Source: CAZTDU01 sp964617355 (lineage in GTDB: Bacteria; Pseudomonadota; Gammaproteobacteria; Burkholderiales; SG8-39). Taken from it: a stretch of 64,000 bases of DNA. The notes under the pieces are model-generated. The model worked only from the letters and a program-made list of their open reading frames with translations. It had not been told where the DNA came from and ran no database searches. The stretch lies in contig CAZTXP010000050.1 of NCBI GenBank assembly GCA_964617355.1, forward strand, positions 17,658 through 81,657. Direction: 5' to 3'. Shown piece after piece: positions 33,715 through 41,335 of the stretch (position 1 is its first letter; every line of letters begins with the position of its first letter). Position numbers and translations under genes: made by a program.

Positions 33715-34038
33715 ATGGCAACGAGCAAGACGGTCGGTACGCAGGTGTCCCGCGGGCCCGCGTCGGCGCCGCTGACGCCGCAGGACGCGAAGGCATTCGA
33801 GGCCACTCTCCTCGAGAAGATGGACGCGCTGCTGGACGAGGCCGCAAGGCGGCGCTTCCTGCCCGCATTCGCCAACGTGGTGACGTGGAAGCTGGCTGAG
33901 ATGGTGGTCCACAGCGGGCCGTACGTCGCGGGCGACGTGATGCGGCTGCTCGGGCAGCACCTGTGCGACCTTGCGGAAGAAGCCCAGGCCGCACGCGAGG
34001 CGCAAGAGGCGAAAGAGCAGGGCCGCCGGCCGCAGTAG
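33715..34038 (+). CDS. Hypothetical 107-residue protein in the SAM-II operon
   Basis: A mainly helical protein (AKAFEATLLEKMDALLDEAARRRFLPAF in pieces: LLEKMDALLDEAARR, DVMRLLGQHLCDLAEE) with a Glu/Ala-rich charged tail that may form a coiled coil. Not recognised. GGAGGT 4 bases before the ATG supports this start; a TTG at 33652, just inside the riboswitch end, is less likely. Confidence 0.55.
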   Translation: MATSKTVGTQVSRGPASAPLTPQDAKAFEATLLEKMDALLDEAARRRFLPAFANVVTWKLAEMVVHSGPYVAGDVMRLLGQHLCDLAEEAQAAREAQEAKEQGRRPQ

Positions 34039-34079
34039 CGCATCGCGCCACCCACTCGACGACCAAAGGAGAACGCCAC

Positions 34080-34925
34080 TTGATCGAACGCATCCCCGTC
34101 TACTTCACTCCCCTCATGCTCGCCGACGCGGAGAGCTTCTCGCCCAGCGCCGGCAAGCCGGCCGACGTGATGGCGTCCTGGCAGCGACTCTCCGTTCCGC
34201 TCCAAGTGCGCGAACCTGCGCCCGTGCGCCACGCCGAGCTTTGCCGCGCGCACGATCCGGGGTACGTGCACGACGTCCTCGCCGGCGTCGAGCTCAACGG
34301 CTTCGGCAACCGCTCGGCCGAGGTCGCGCGCTCGCTGCCCTACACCAGTGGCGCGATGCTCGCCGCCGCGCGCGAGGCGATCACGAACGCCGCGGTGGCC
34401 GTCGCGCCGTGCTCGGGCTTCCATCACGCGCACTACGAGTCCGCGCACGGCTACTGCACCTTCAACGGCCTCGTCGTCGCGGCGCAGGCGCTGCGCGACG
34501 CCGGCTTCGCGCAGCGCGTGGGCATCCTCGACTTCGACCAGCACTACGGCGACGGCACCGACGACATCCTCCAGCATCTCGGCCTCGCGTACATCGAGCA
34601 CTACACCGCGGGGCATCACTGGCACTCGCCCCGGCAGGCGAAGGACTTCCTCGCGCAGATCCCCGCCATCGTGCGCGGCCTGCGCGCCTGCGACGTGATC
34701 CTCTACCAGGCCGGTGCCGACCCGCACGTGGACGACCCGCTCGGCGGCTGGCTGACGACCGAGCAACTCCACCAGCGCGACCTCGCCGTCTTTCGCGCCG
34801 CGCAGGCCCTGCGCATCCCGGTCGCGTGGAATCTCGCGGGCGGCTACCAGACGCCGCTGCGCAAGGTGCTGGACATCCACGACAACACGATGCGGGCGTG
34901 CGGGGAGGTCTACCTCGCCGCCTGA
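34080..34925 (+). CDS. Histone-deacetylase-family hydrolase (acetylpolyamine amidohydrolase-like)
   Basis: A 281-residue zinc hydrolase of the arginase/deacetylase fold. The catalytic His pair lies in CSGFHHAHYESAHGYCTFNG-like sequence (FHHAHYE near 113). The first zinc-binding Asp/His pair is seen as DFDQHYGDG (about 150), and GADPHVDDPLGG supplies the distal Asp. TTG start with AAAGGAG upstream. It sits 42 bases after the 107-residue gene and directly before the metK riboswitch, so it is probably co-transcribed. Substrate unknown; polyamine or acetoin-type roles are only family precedent. Confidence 0.75.
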   Translation: MIERIPVYFTPLMLADAESFSPSAGKPADVMASWQRLSVPLQVREPAPVRHAELCRAHDPGYVHDVLAGVELNGFGNRSAEVARSLPYTSGAMLAAAREAITNAAVAVAPCSGFHHAHYESAHGYCTFNGLVVAAQALRDAGFAQRVGILDFDQHYGDGTDDILQHLGLAYIEHYTAGHHWHSPRQAKDFLAQIPAIVRGLRACDVILYQAGADPHVDDPLGGWLTTEQLHQRDLAVFRAAQALRIPVAWNLAGGYQTPLRKVLDIHDNTMRACGEVYLAA

Positions 34926-34953
34926 TCGCTGCGCGGCTGGAATCGAGCAGCAA

Positions 34954-35012
34954 GGGGGGATTTGATCCGGATTGCGGCCCCCGGCGTCTTGCCGAAGACC
35001 GCTAAACAGGAG
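34954..35012 (+). promoter_or_regulatory. SAM-II riboswitch aptamer, copy 4, on metK
   Basis: P1 GGGGG (34954-34958) pairs with CCCCC (34978-34982). GATTTG, ATTGC and CGCTAAACAGG blocks are present, and the linking loop carries an extra hairpin (GTCTT/AAGAC, 34986-34999). The ribosome binding site AGGAG (35008-35012) is continuous with GCTAAAC, so SAM binding would hide it. The position before metK is classic feedback control. Confidence 0.85.
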
Positions 35013-35019
35013 AAACACC

Positions 35020-36132
35020 ATGCGATTGACCGAAGGCTTGTTCACGTCCGAGTCGGTGTCCGACGGCCACCCGGACAAGTTCTGCGACCAGGTGTCCGAC
35101 GCGGTGCTCGATGCCTGCCTCGCCGAAGACCCGGAGTCGCGCGTCGCGGTCGAGACCGCGGCGAAGGGGCAGCGCGTCTGGGTGTTCGGCGAACTGACCA
35201 CGCACGCTCGCCTGGACATCGCAGCGATCGTGCGTGACGTGGCCGCCGGTATCGGCCATGCCGATGGCCGCTGGGGATTCGATCCGGCGGAGCTGCAAAT
35301 CGACGTCGATCTCTCCATCCAGTCGCCGGAGATCCGCGACAAGGCCGATTCCGGCGGCGCAGGCGACCAGGGAATCATGTTCGGCTATGCCTGCGACGAG
35401 ACCCCCGAACTGATGCCGGCGCCGATCGCGTGGGCGCACGCGCTGATGCGCGCGCACAAGCGCTTTCGCGCCACGCCCGAGGGCGCGGGCCTCGGCCCGG
35501 ATGCCAAGAGCCAGGTCACGGTGGCCTACGAAAATGGCCGCCCCTCGCGCATCGACACCGTGGTCGTCTCGACGCAGCACGCGCCCGGGCTCTCGCAGGC
35601 CACCGTGCGAGACCTCGTGATCGAAGGTGTCATCCGCGCGGCCCTGCCGCGGGCGCTCGCCGACCGCGCCAAGCTCCACGTGAATCCGGGTGGCCTGTTC
35701 GTGCTCGGCGGCCCGGCCGCGGACGCCGGGCTCACCGGGCGCAAGATCATCGTCGATACCTACGGCGGCTACGCCAGGCACGGCGGTGGCGCCTTCTCCG
35801 GCAAGGATCCGACGAAGGTCGACCGCTCCGCCGCCTATGCCGCTCGCCAGCTCGCGCGCGAGATCGTGGCGCTCGGTCAGGCGCGGCACTGCGAGGTGCG
35901 GCTCGCCTACGCGATCGGCGTGGCCGAGCCGGTGGCGGTGGGGGTGGAGACCTTCGGCACCGGCGAACTGGATGCTACGGCGAGGGCGCTCGCGGCACCG
36001 GAGCGCTTTACGCCATCGGCGATCATCGAGCGCCTGCGCTTGCGTGCGCCGCAGTATCGGCAGGTGGCGGCGTTCGGGCACTTTGGGAGGGAGGGGGTGG
36101 CGTGGGAGGCCGGTTCCCGGGTCACCGACTGA
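35020..36132 (+). CDS. metK: S-adenosylmethionine synthetase
   Basis: A 370-residue enzyme making SAM from methionine and ATP. HPDKFCDQ (17-24), GAGDQGIMFGYACDET (about 112) and GGGAFSGKDPTKVDRSAAY (about 255) are the ATP, methionine and metal-binding signatures. It is slightly shorter than the usual 380-390 residues and reads as a divergent form, so it may be a second metK. A SAM-II riboswitch covers its ribosome binding site. Confidence 0.93.
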   Translation: MRLTEGLFTSESVSDGHPDKFCDQVSDAVLDACLAEDPESRVAVETAAKGQRVWVFGELTTHARLDIAAIVRDVAAGIGHADGRWGFDPAELQIDVDLSIQSPEIRDKADSGGAGDQGIMFGYACDETPELMPAPIAWAHALMRAHKRFRATPEGAGLGPDAKSQVTVAYENGRPSRIDTVVVSTQHAPGLSQATVRDLVIEGVIRAALPRALADRAKLHVNPGGLFVLGGPAADAGLTGRKIIVDTYGGYARHGGGAFSGKDPTKVDRSAAYAARQLAREIVALGQARHCEVRLAYAIGVAEPVAVGVETFGTGELDATARALAAPERFTPSAIIERLRLRAPQYRQVAAFGHFGREGVAWEAGSRVTD

Positions 36133-36149
36133 GGCGGGCGGAGGACGGG

Positions 36150-36166
36150 GGCTCGCGTGGTGAGCC
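36150..36166 (+). repeat. 17-bp dyad, copy 3 of 3
   Basis: GGCTCGCGTGGTGAGCC keeps the same length and most of the arms of copies 1 and 2, with one arm mismatch. It lies 43 bases before the start codon at 36210, the same distance as at copy 2, but TACTGG is not conserved after it. Confidence 0.4.
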
Positions 36167-36209
36167 TCCTGCGCTTCAAGCTTCCAGGCGCCCAACCCAA
36201 GGAGCCCCG

Positions 36210-36902
36210 ATGCCCCTCGTCCTCGACCACCCGCACCTCACCGATACCCTTCGCTACCGCGTCCTTGCCCGCAAGGTCCTCCCGCAGGGGGACGTGAAGA
36301 TGGCCGTGCCGGTCATTGCCCTCGTGCAAGCCGGCGACCGCGACCAGGCCGCGCTCGAGAAGCGCATCCGCGATGCGCTCGAGGCCATGGTGGCGGCGAA
36401 GTGGGTCTTCTCGCGCATCGCGCGCGAGGCCGACGCCACCGGCTACGAGCGCGTGCGTCTGGTCGCCACCGCGAGGGTCGGCGCGGCCGAGAACTGGAAC
36501 CTCGCCGCGCGCGCCCGCGCCGCCAGCCGCGAAGGCCTGCAGGTCGGCACGCCCAAGGTCGACTACAGCCTCTCGCGCGAGCGCGTGGACGCCGCCTACG
36601 AAGAACTGCGCCTCGAGATCCTGAAGCGCGCCGAGGCCCACGCCGCAGACATCTCGAAGGCCGGCGCGCGCCAGTGGCGCGTGGGCGACATCGCCTACGG
36701 CGTCTCGGACCCCGACAGCTTCGGCGGCCGGGTCAGCCCCAAGGGCGCCTACCGGGACGAGGAAGAGGTCCTGTTCTCGGCCCTGGAGGCCGACGACGGC
36801 GACGGGGAGGCGATGGCGGGGGCGGAGCGGATCTCGTTGGCGGCGGCGGTGACGTTGAAGGCGGCGGTCACAGGCTTTGCGCGGGAGACACCGCAATCCT
36901 GA
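36210..36902 (+). CDS. Hypothetical 230-residue protein
   Basis: A soluble protein without signal peptide. The middle (YERVRLVATARVGAAENWNLAARARAA in pieces: VRLVATARVG, NLAARARAASREGLQVG) alternates beta and helix somewhat like SIMPL/DUF541 proteins, but I do not recognise the family. AAGGAG precedes the ATG. Its promoter region carries dyad copy 3. Confidence 0.5.
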   Translation: MPLVLDHPHLTDTLRYRVLARKVLPQGDVKMAVPVIALVQAGDRDQAALEKRIRDALEAMVAAKWVFSRIAREADATGYERVRLVATARVGAAENWNLAARARAASREGLQVGTPKVDYSLSRERVDAAYEELRLEILKRAEAHAADISKAGARQWRVGDIAYGVSDPDSFGGRVSPKGAYRDEEEVLFSALEADDGDGEAMAGAERISLAAAVTLKAAVTGFARETPQS

Positions 36903-37073
36903 GCCGGTTTCGCCCCAGAGCCGGAAGTGGCAATCGGGCAGGCCGTCGTCCGCCCGGTTGTCGATCGCCTCGGCGAAGTTAATGCGCTAAGGCAATCTGC
37001 ACATCCGTGGGTCCCGGTTCCTCTCGAGAAATAGGGTATCTTGCCGCCTCACGCTCCGCGCTGGGGATGGCTC

Positions 37074-37535
37074 GTGATCGAGGGTCTGCAGGCTGCTGTC
37101 GATGCGGTAGGGGAACTGCACAGCAAGCTTGTGCTCCTTGTTTCCCATGACCACCGAAGATGCTCCCGTGCACTCCGTTGTTTTGCCAGTCAGCGCGGAA
37201 GCGCGATCGTGAGTGTCGGTAGCGCGCTCGGGCGTCGGCTTGCCAGCCGCGCAGCGAGCAGGCGCCCGATCACTGCCGTGGACACTCTGCGTGATTTGCT
37301 GCCGGCCAGGACTGACGACAATCTGGTCATGCTCGATCATCTCGAGATTCTTTTTGACCGAACCCTACGAATCGACCCTCTCGACGTGCTGCGCCAGATT
37401 GCGCGAGTGCGAAAGGTACTGGCGGTTTGGCCGGGTGAAATGAACGACCAGAAATTGCAGTACGCAACGCACGGTCATGCCGAGTTCAGGGAGTACGGGG
37501 TAGAGGGTGTAGTCACTTTCGAAATCCAGTCATAG
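37074..37535 (+). CDS. brxF: BREX type 3 BrxF-like protein with degenerate P-loop
   Basis: A 153-residue protein when started at GTG 37074 (TTG 37041 is an alternative). The C-terminal half fits BrxF: LVMLDHLEILFDRTLRIDPLDVLRQIARVRKVLAVWPGE and LQYATHGHAEFREY in pieces. The N-terminal KLVLLV strand is followed by SHDHRRCS where a Walker A GxxxxGK[ST] loop is expected, so nucleotide binding is doubtful. It opens the BREX operon, 19 bases before brxC. Confidence 0.65.
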   Translation: MIEGLQAAVDAVGELHSKLVLLVSHDHRRCSRALRCFASQRGSAIVSVGSALGRRLASRAASRRPITAVDTLRDLLPARTDDNLVMLDHLEILFDRTLRIDPLDVLRQIARVRKVLAVWPGEMNDQKLQYATHGHAEFREYGVEGVVTFEIQS

Positions 37536-37554
37536 AGAAAGAAGCGAGGACCGC

Positions 37555-40500
37555 GTGCGCTATAGCGATCTCATCCAGTTCGAGCCGATCGAGTCGGTCA
37601 TCCAGTTGCTCGACGCGAACCGTCCTGCCGAGGCGAAGAAACTCGTTGCAACGTACGTCATCTCGGATGACATGGCGGAGCGGATCGCCAAGGTGATGAT
37701 CCCGCAGCTTTCGTTCGATGAATCCGTGGATCACAAGGGAATGTTGGTCGTCGGAAACTACGGCACTGGCAAGTCCCACCTCATGTCGGTGATTTCGCTG
37801 GTGGCCGAGGATGCGGGCTATCGGACCATGATTCGCCATCCCAAGGTGGCAGAGGCGGCTGTGGCGATCGCGGGCAAGTTCAAGGTGCATCGCATCGAGA
37901 TTTCGAGTCAGATGTCGTTGCGCGAAATCGTTACCCAGCAGCTTGAGCTATTCCTTCAGAAGAACGGTGTCACGTTCGCGTTTCCGCCGGCAGACAAGGT
38001 CGTCAACAACAAGACGGCCTTCGAAAACATGATGGCGACCTTCGCCGAAGTCCACCCAAACCATGGCGTGCTGCTGGTCGTCGACGAGTTCCTGGAGTTC
38101 CTGCGTTCCCGCAAGGATCACGACCTGGTGCTGGACCTGTCGTTCCTGCGCGAGATCGGCGAGGTCTCCAAGCATCTGCGGTTCCGTTTCGTAGCCGGCG
38201 TGCAGGAAGCCATCTTCGACAGCACCCGGTTCCAGCACGTGGCGGACAGCCTGCGCCGCGTCAAGGATCGCTTCACCCAGGTGCTGCTCGCCCGCCAGGA
38301 CGTCAGCTTCGTCGTGGCCGAACGTCTGCTGAAGAAGACCGCCGACCAGCAGAACCGGATCCGCGCCTACCTCACCAAGTTCGCCAAGTTCTACAGCACC
38401 ATGAACGAGCGCATGGACGAGTACGTGCGCCTGTTCCCCGTTCATCCGGAGTACATCGGCACCTTCGAGCGGCTGGTATTCACCGAGAAGCGCGGCGCGC
38501 TGGTCACGTTGCGCGACCAGATCCAGGCCATCCTCAACACCGACGTACCGGACGATCGCCCGGGCTTGATCGGCTACGACAAGTTCTGGGAGTCCGTAAC
38601 ATCCAACTCGGTGTTGCGGTCCGACCCGAGCATCGGGCCCGTGCTGAAGGTGTCCGAGGTGCTGACCGAGCGCGTGCAGAAGGCCTTCTCCCGCCCGACC
38701 TACAAGGCGATGGCGCTGCGTGTAATCAGCGGGCTCTCGGTGCACCGGCTCACGACGGGGGGCGACATCTACGTGCCGGTGGGTCCCACGGCGGCGGAAT
38801 TGCGCGACACCCTTTGCCTGTACCAGCCAGGCATCGAGGAGATGGGCGGAGATCCGGCCGACGACCTGCTGACCGCCGTGCAGACCACGCTGCGCGAGAT
38901 CGTCAAGACGGTCAACGGACAGTTCATTTCCAAGGCTGCCGACACCGAGCAGTACTACCTCGACCTGAAGAAGGACGTCGACTACGACGCGCAGATCGAG
39001 AAGCGCGCCGAAGCGTTGTCGGACGATGCGCTGGACCGTGCCTACTACGGTGCCATCAAGCAATTGATGGAGCGGACCGACGAGAGCACCTACGTCACCG
39101 GTCACCAGATCTGGCAGTACCAGATCGAGTGGCAGGAGCACCGCGTCGACCGCAACGGCTACCTGTTCTTCGGCGCGCCCAACGATCGCCCCACGGCGCA
39201 GCCCGAGCGCGACTTCTACGTCTACTTCATCCAGCCGTTCGAGCCCCCGCGCTTTCGCGACGAGAGCAGGGCCGACGAGGTGTTCTTCCGACTGAAGGGC
39301 CTGGACGACGCTATCAGGCGGCACCTGTCCTTCTATGCGGCGGCGCAGGAACTCGCGTCGACTGCCAGCGGTGGCGCCAAGGCCATCTACCTTGACAAAG
39401 CCAAGGACGCTTTGCGCGACATGAGCAAGTGGCTGCAGGAAAAGCAGATGACCGCCTACGAGGTCACCTACCAGGGCAAGACCAAGACCCTGCAGGAGTG
39501 GACCAAGGGCGTCTCGATCCGCGACAAGCTGCGCCTGGGCGCCGACGAGCGCGCCAACTTCCGCGACATCGTCAACGTGATTTCCGGGCTGGCGCTCAAG
39601 CAGCACTTCGTCGATATCGCGCCCGAGTACCCCGTCTTCTCGATGCTGGTGACTGAGGCCAACCGCAAGCAGCTGGTCGGCAGCGCACTCAAGGCGCTGG
39701 CGGGTGGCACACGCACCAAGGACGCCAATGCCATCCTGGATGCCCTGGAAATGCTCGATGGAGATCGCATCGACCCGGGCCGTTCCCGCTACGCGCAGGA
39801 GGTCCTGAGCCGTCTCAAGGCCAAGGGCCATGGCCAGGTGCTGAACCGAGGAGAGCTGCTGAGCGGGGCGAGCGACGTCGAATACTTTCACTCGGTGAAA
39901 TTCCGGTTGGAACCCGATCTGCTGGTGACGGTGCTTGGCGGGCTCGTCTACGCCGGCGACATCGTCCTGGCCATCACGGGCGACAAGGTCGACTCCGGTA
40001 AAGTCATCCAGCTGGCCGAGCGCAATCTTGAGGAGCTGAAGCAGTTCAAGCACGTCGAAGCACCGAAGGAGATCAATGTCGCGGTGCTGCGCTCGCTGTT
40101 TGAGCTGCTGGGTCTTTCGCCCGGTCTGGCCCAGCTTGCCACGCAGGGATTGGAAGAGCCGGTCAAGCAGCTGCTTGAAGCCGTCTCCAAGCTCGTTTCC
40201 CGTGTGCTCATCGCTGGCACGGACCTGCACGGAAAGCTCAGCTTCTGGGGCAAGCCGCTGCTGACCGACGACGAGATCCGCGACTGGCGTACCAGGCTGG
40301 AAGGGCTTAAGACCTTCACGGAGGGCCTGACGCCGTACAACACGGTGGGCAAGCTCAAGAACCTGCGCATCGGCTCGGACGACATCGATGCGCAGAAGAA
40401 GAACCTCGAGGTCCTGGCGTCGGTCGAGAAGCTGCTGGAACTCGTCGGTGAGCTCGGGGCTACGGCGGGCTACCTGTCGCAGGCCGAGCTGGTTCTGGCC

Positions 40501-41280
40501 GGAGATCATCCTTGGGTCAAGCAGGCGCAGGCGGCGCGGAAGGACATTCTCGACAAGCTGGCGACGGACCGCAGCGCGAAGCATGCCGCCGACTATCGGC
40601 AGACACTGGCGAAGTTGAAAAGGGATTACCTGACGGCCTACGTTGCCCAGCACAGCAAAGCGCGCCTGGGCGTTGCCGAGGACAAGACCAAGTCGGCACT
40701 GCGCAAGGATCCCCGGTTGGTCGCGATGCGCGCGCTCGCGGGCATCTCGCTCATGCCGACAAGCCAGCTCACGACCTTCGACGACAAGCTCGATAAGCTG
40801 AAGAGCTGTGCCTCGTTGGTGGAGTCCGAGCTGGCTGCAAGCCCGTACTGCCCGCACTGCAACTTCCGGCCGGCCAACGAGCAAGGCGACTTCCTGCCCG
40901 CGGCCAACGTGCTCAAGCAACTCGATGAGGAGCTGGACCGTCTTCTCGACGGTTGGCAGCAGACGCTGCTGGACAATTTGGACGATCCGATCATCCAGGT
41001 CACCTTCGACTTGCTGAGCACCTCTGCGCGTGAACTGATCAAGAAGTTCGTCGCGTCGAAGAAGCTGCCGGACCCCGTGCCACCCGACTTCGTCAGCGCC
41101 GTGCAGGAAGCGCTCTCGGGCCTGGAGAAGATCGGCATCACTGGCGAAGACATCAAGAAGGCGCTTTTGCAAGGCGGCTCGCCGGCCACGCCGGAAGACC
41201 TGCGTAAGCGATTCGAAGCTTTCTTGAACGATCGCTGCAAGGGCAAGGACGCCAGCAAGCTGCGATTCGTTGTGGAGTGA
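37555..41280 (+). CDS. brxC: BREX P-loop ATPase BrxC
   Basis: A 1241-residue AAA-like ATPase, usual for BrxC/PglY. Walker A GNYGTGKS is at 67-74; the Walker B-like GVLLVVDEFLEFL lies near residue 175. A CPHCNF motif near the C-terminus could bind zinc. GTG start. BrxC is a core component of BREX phage exclusion and works with PglX and PglZ. GC content falls below that of the left half of the window. Confidence 0.88.
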   Translation: MRYSDLIQFEPIESVIQLLDANRPAEAKKLVATYVISDDMAERIAKVMIPQLSFDESVDHKGMLVVGNYGTGKSHLMSVISLVAEDAGYRTMIRHPKVAEAAVAIAGKFKVHRIEISSQMSLREIVTQQLELFLQKNGVTFAFPPADKVVNNKTAFENMMATFAEVHPNHGVLLVVDEFLEFLRSRKDHDLVLDLSFLREIGEVSKHLRFRFVAGVQEAIFDSTRFQHVADSLRRVKDRFTQVLLARQDVSFVVAERLLKKTADQQNRIRAYLTKFAKFYSTMNERMDEYVRLFPVHPEYIGTFERLVFTEKRGALVTLRDQIQAILNTDVPDDRPGLIGYDKFWESVTSNSVLRSDPSIGPVLKVSEVLTERVQKAFSRPTYKAMALRVISGLSVHRLTTGGDIYVPVGPTAAELRDTLCLYQPGIEEMGGDPADDLLTAVQTTLREIVKTVNGQFISKAADTEQYYLDLKKDVDYDAQIEKRAEALSDDALDRAYYGAIKQLMERTDESTYVTGHQIWQYQIEWQEHRVDRNGYLFFGAPNDRPTAQPERDFYVYFIQPFEPPRFRDESRADEVFFRLKGLDDAIRRHLSFYAAAQELASTASGGAKAIYLDKAKDALRDMSKWLQEKQMTAYEVTYQGKTKTLQEWTKGVSIRDKLRLGADERANFRDIVNVISGLALKQHFVDIAPEYPVFSMLVTEANRKQLVGSALKALAGGTRTKDANAILDALEMLDGDRIDPGRSRYAQEVLSRLKAKGHGQVLNRGELLSGASDVEYFHSVKFRLEPDLLVTVLGGLVYAGDIVLAITGDKVDSGKVIQLAERNLEELKQFKHVEAPKEINVAVLRSLFELLGLSPGLAQLATQGLEEPVKQLLEAVSKLVSRVLIAGTDLHGKLSFWGKPLLTDDEIRDWRTRLEGLKTFTEGLTPYNTVGKLKNLRIGSDDIDAQKKNLEVLASVEKLLELVGELGATAGYLSQAELVLAGDHPWVKQAQAARKDILDKLATDRSAKHAADYRQTLAKLKRDYLTAYVAQHSKARLGVAEDKTKSALRKDPRLVAMRALAGISLMPTSQLTTFDDKLDKLKSCASLVESELAASPYCPHCNFRPANEQGDFLPAANVLKQLDEELDRLLDGWQQTLLDNLDDPIIQVTFDLLSTSARELIKKFVASKKLPDPVPPDFVSAVQEALSGLEKIGITGEDIKKALLQGGSPATPEDLRKRFEAFLNDRCKGKDASKLRFVVE

Positions 41281-41335
41281 GCGGGTGAACCCCTTGTGCG
41301 ATATGCGTCCGAGCCTTTGATCTTCGGAGCAAGCA

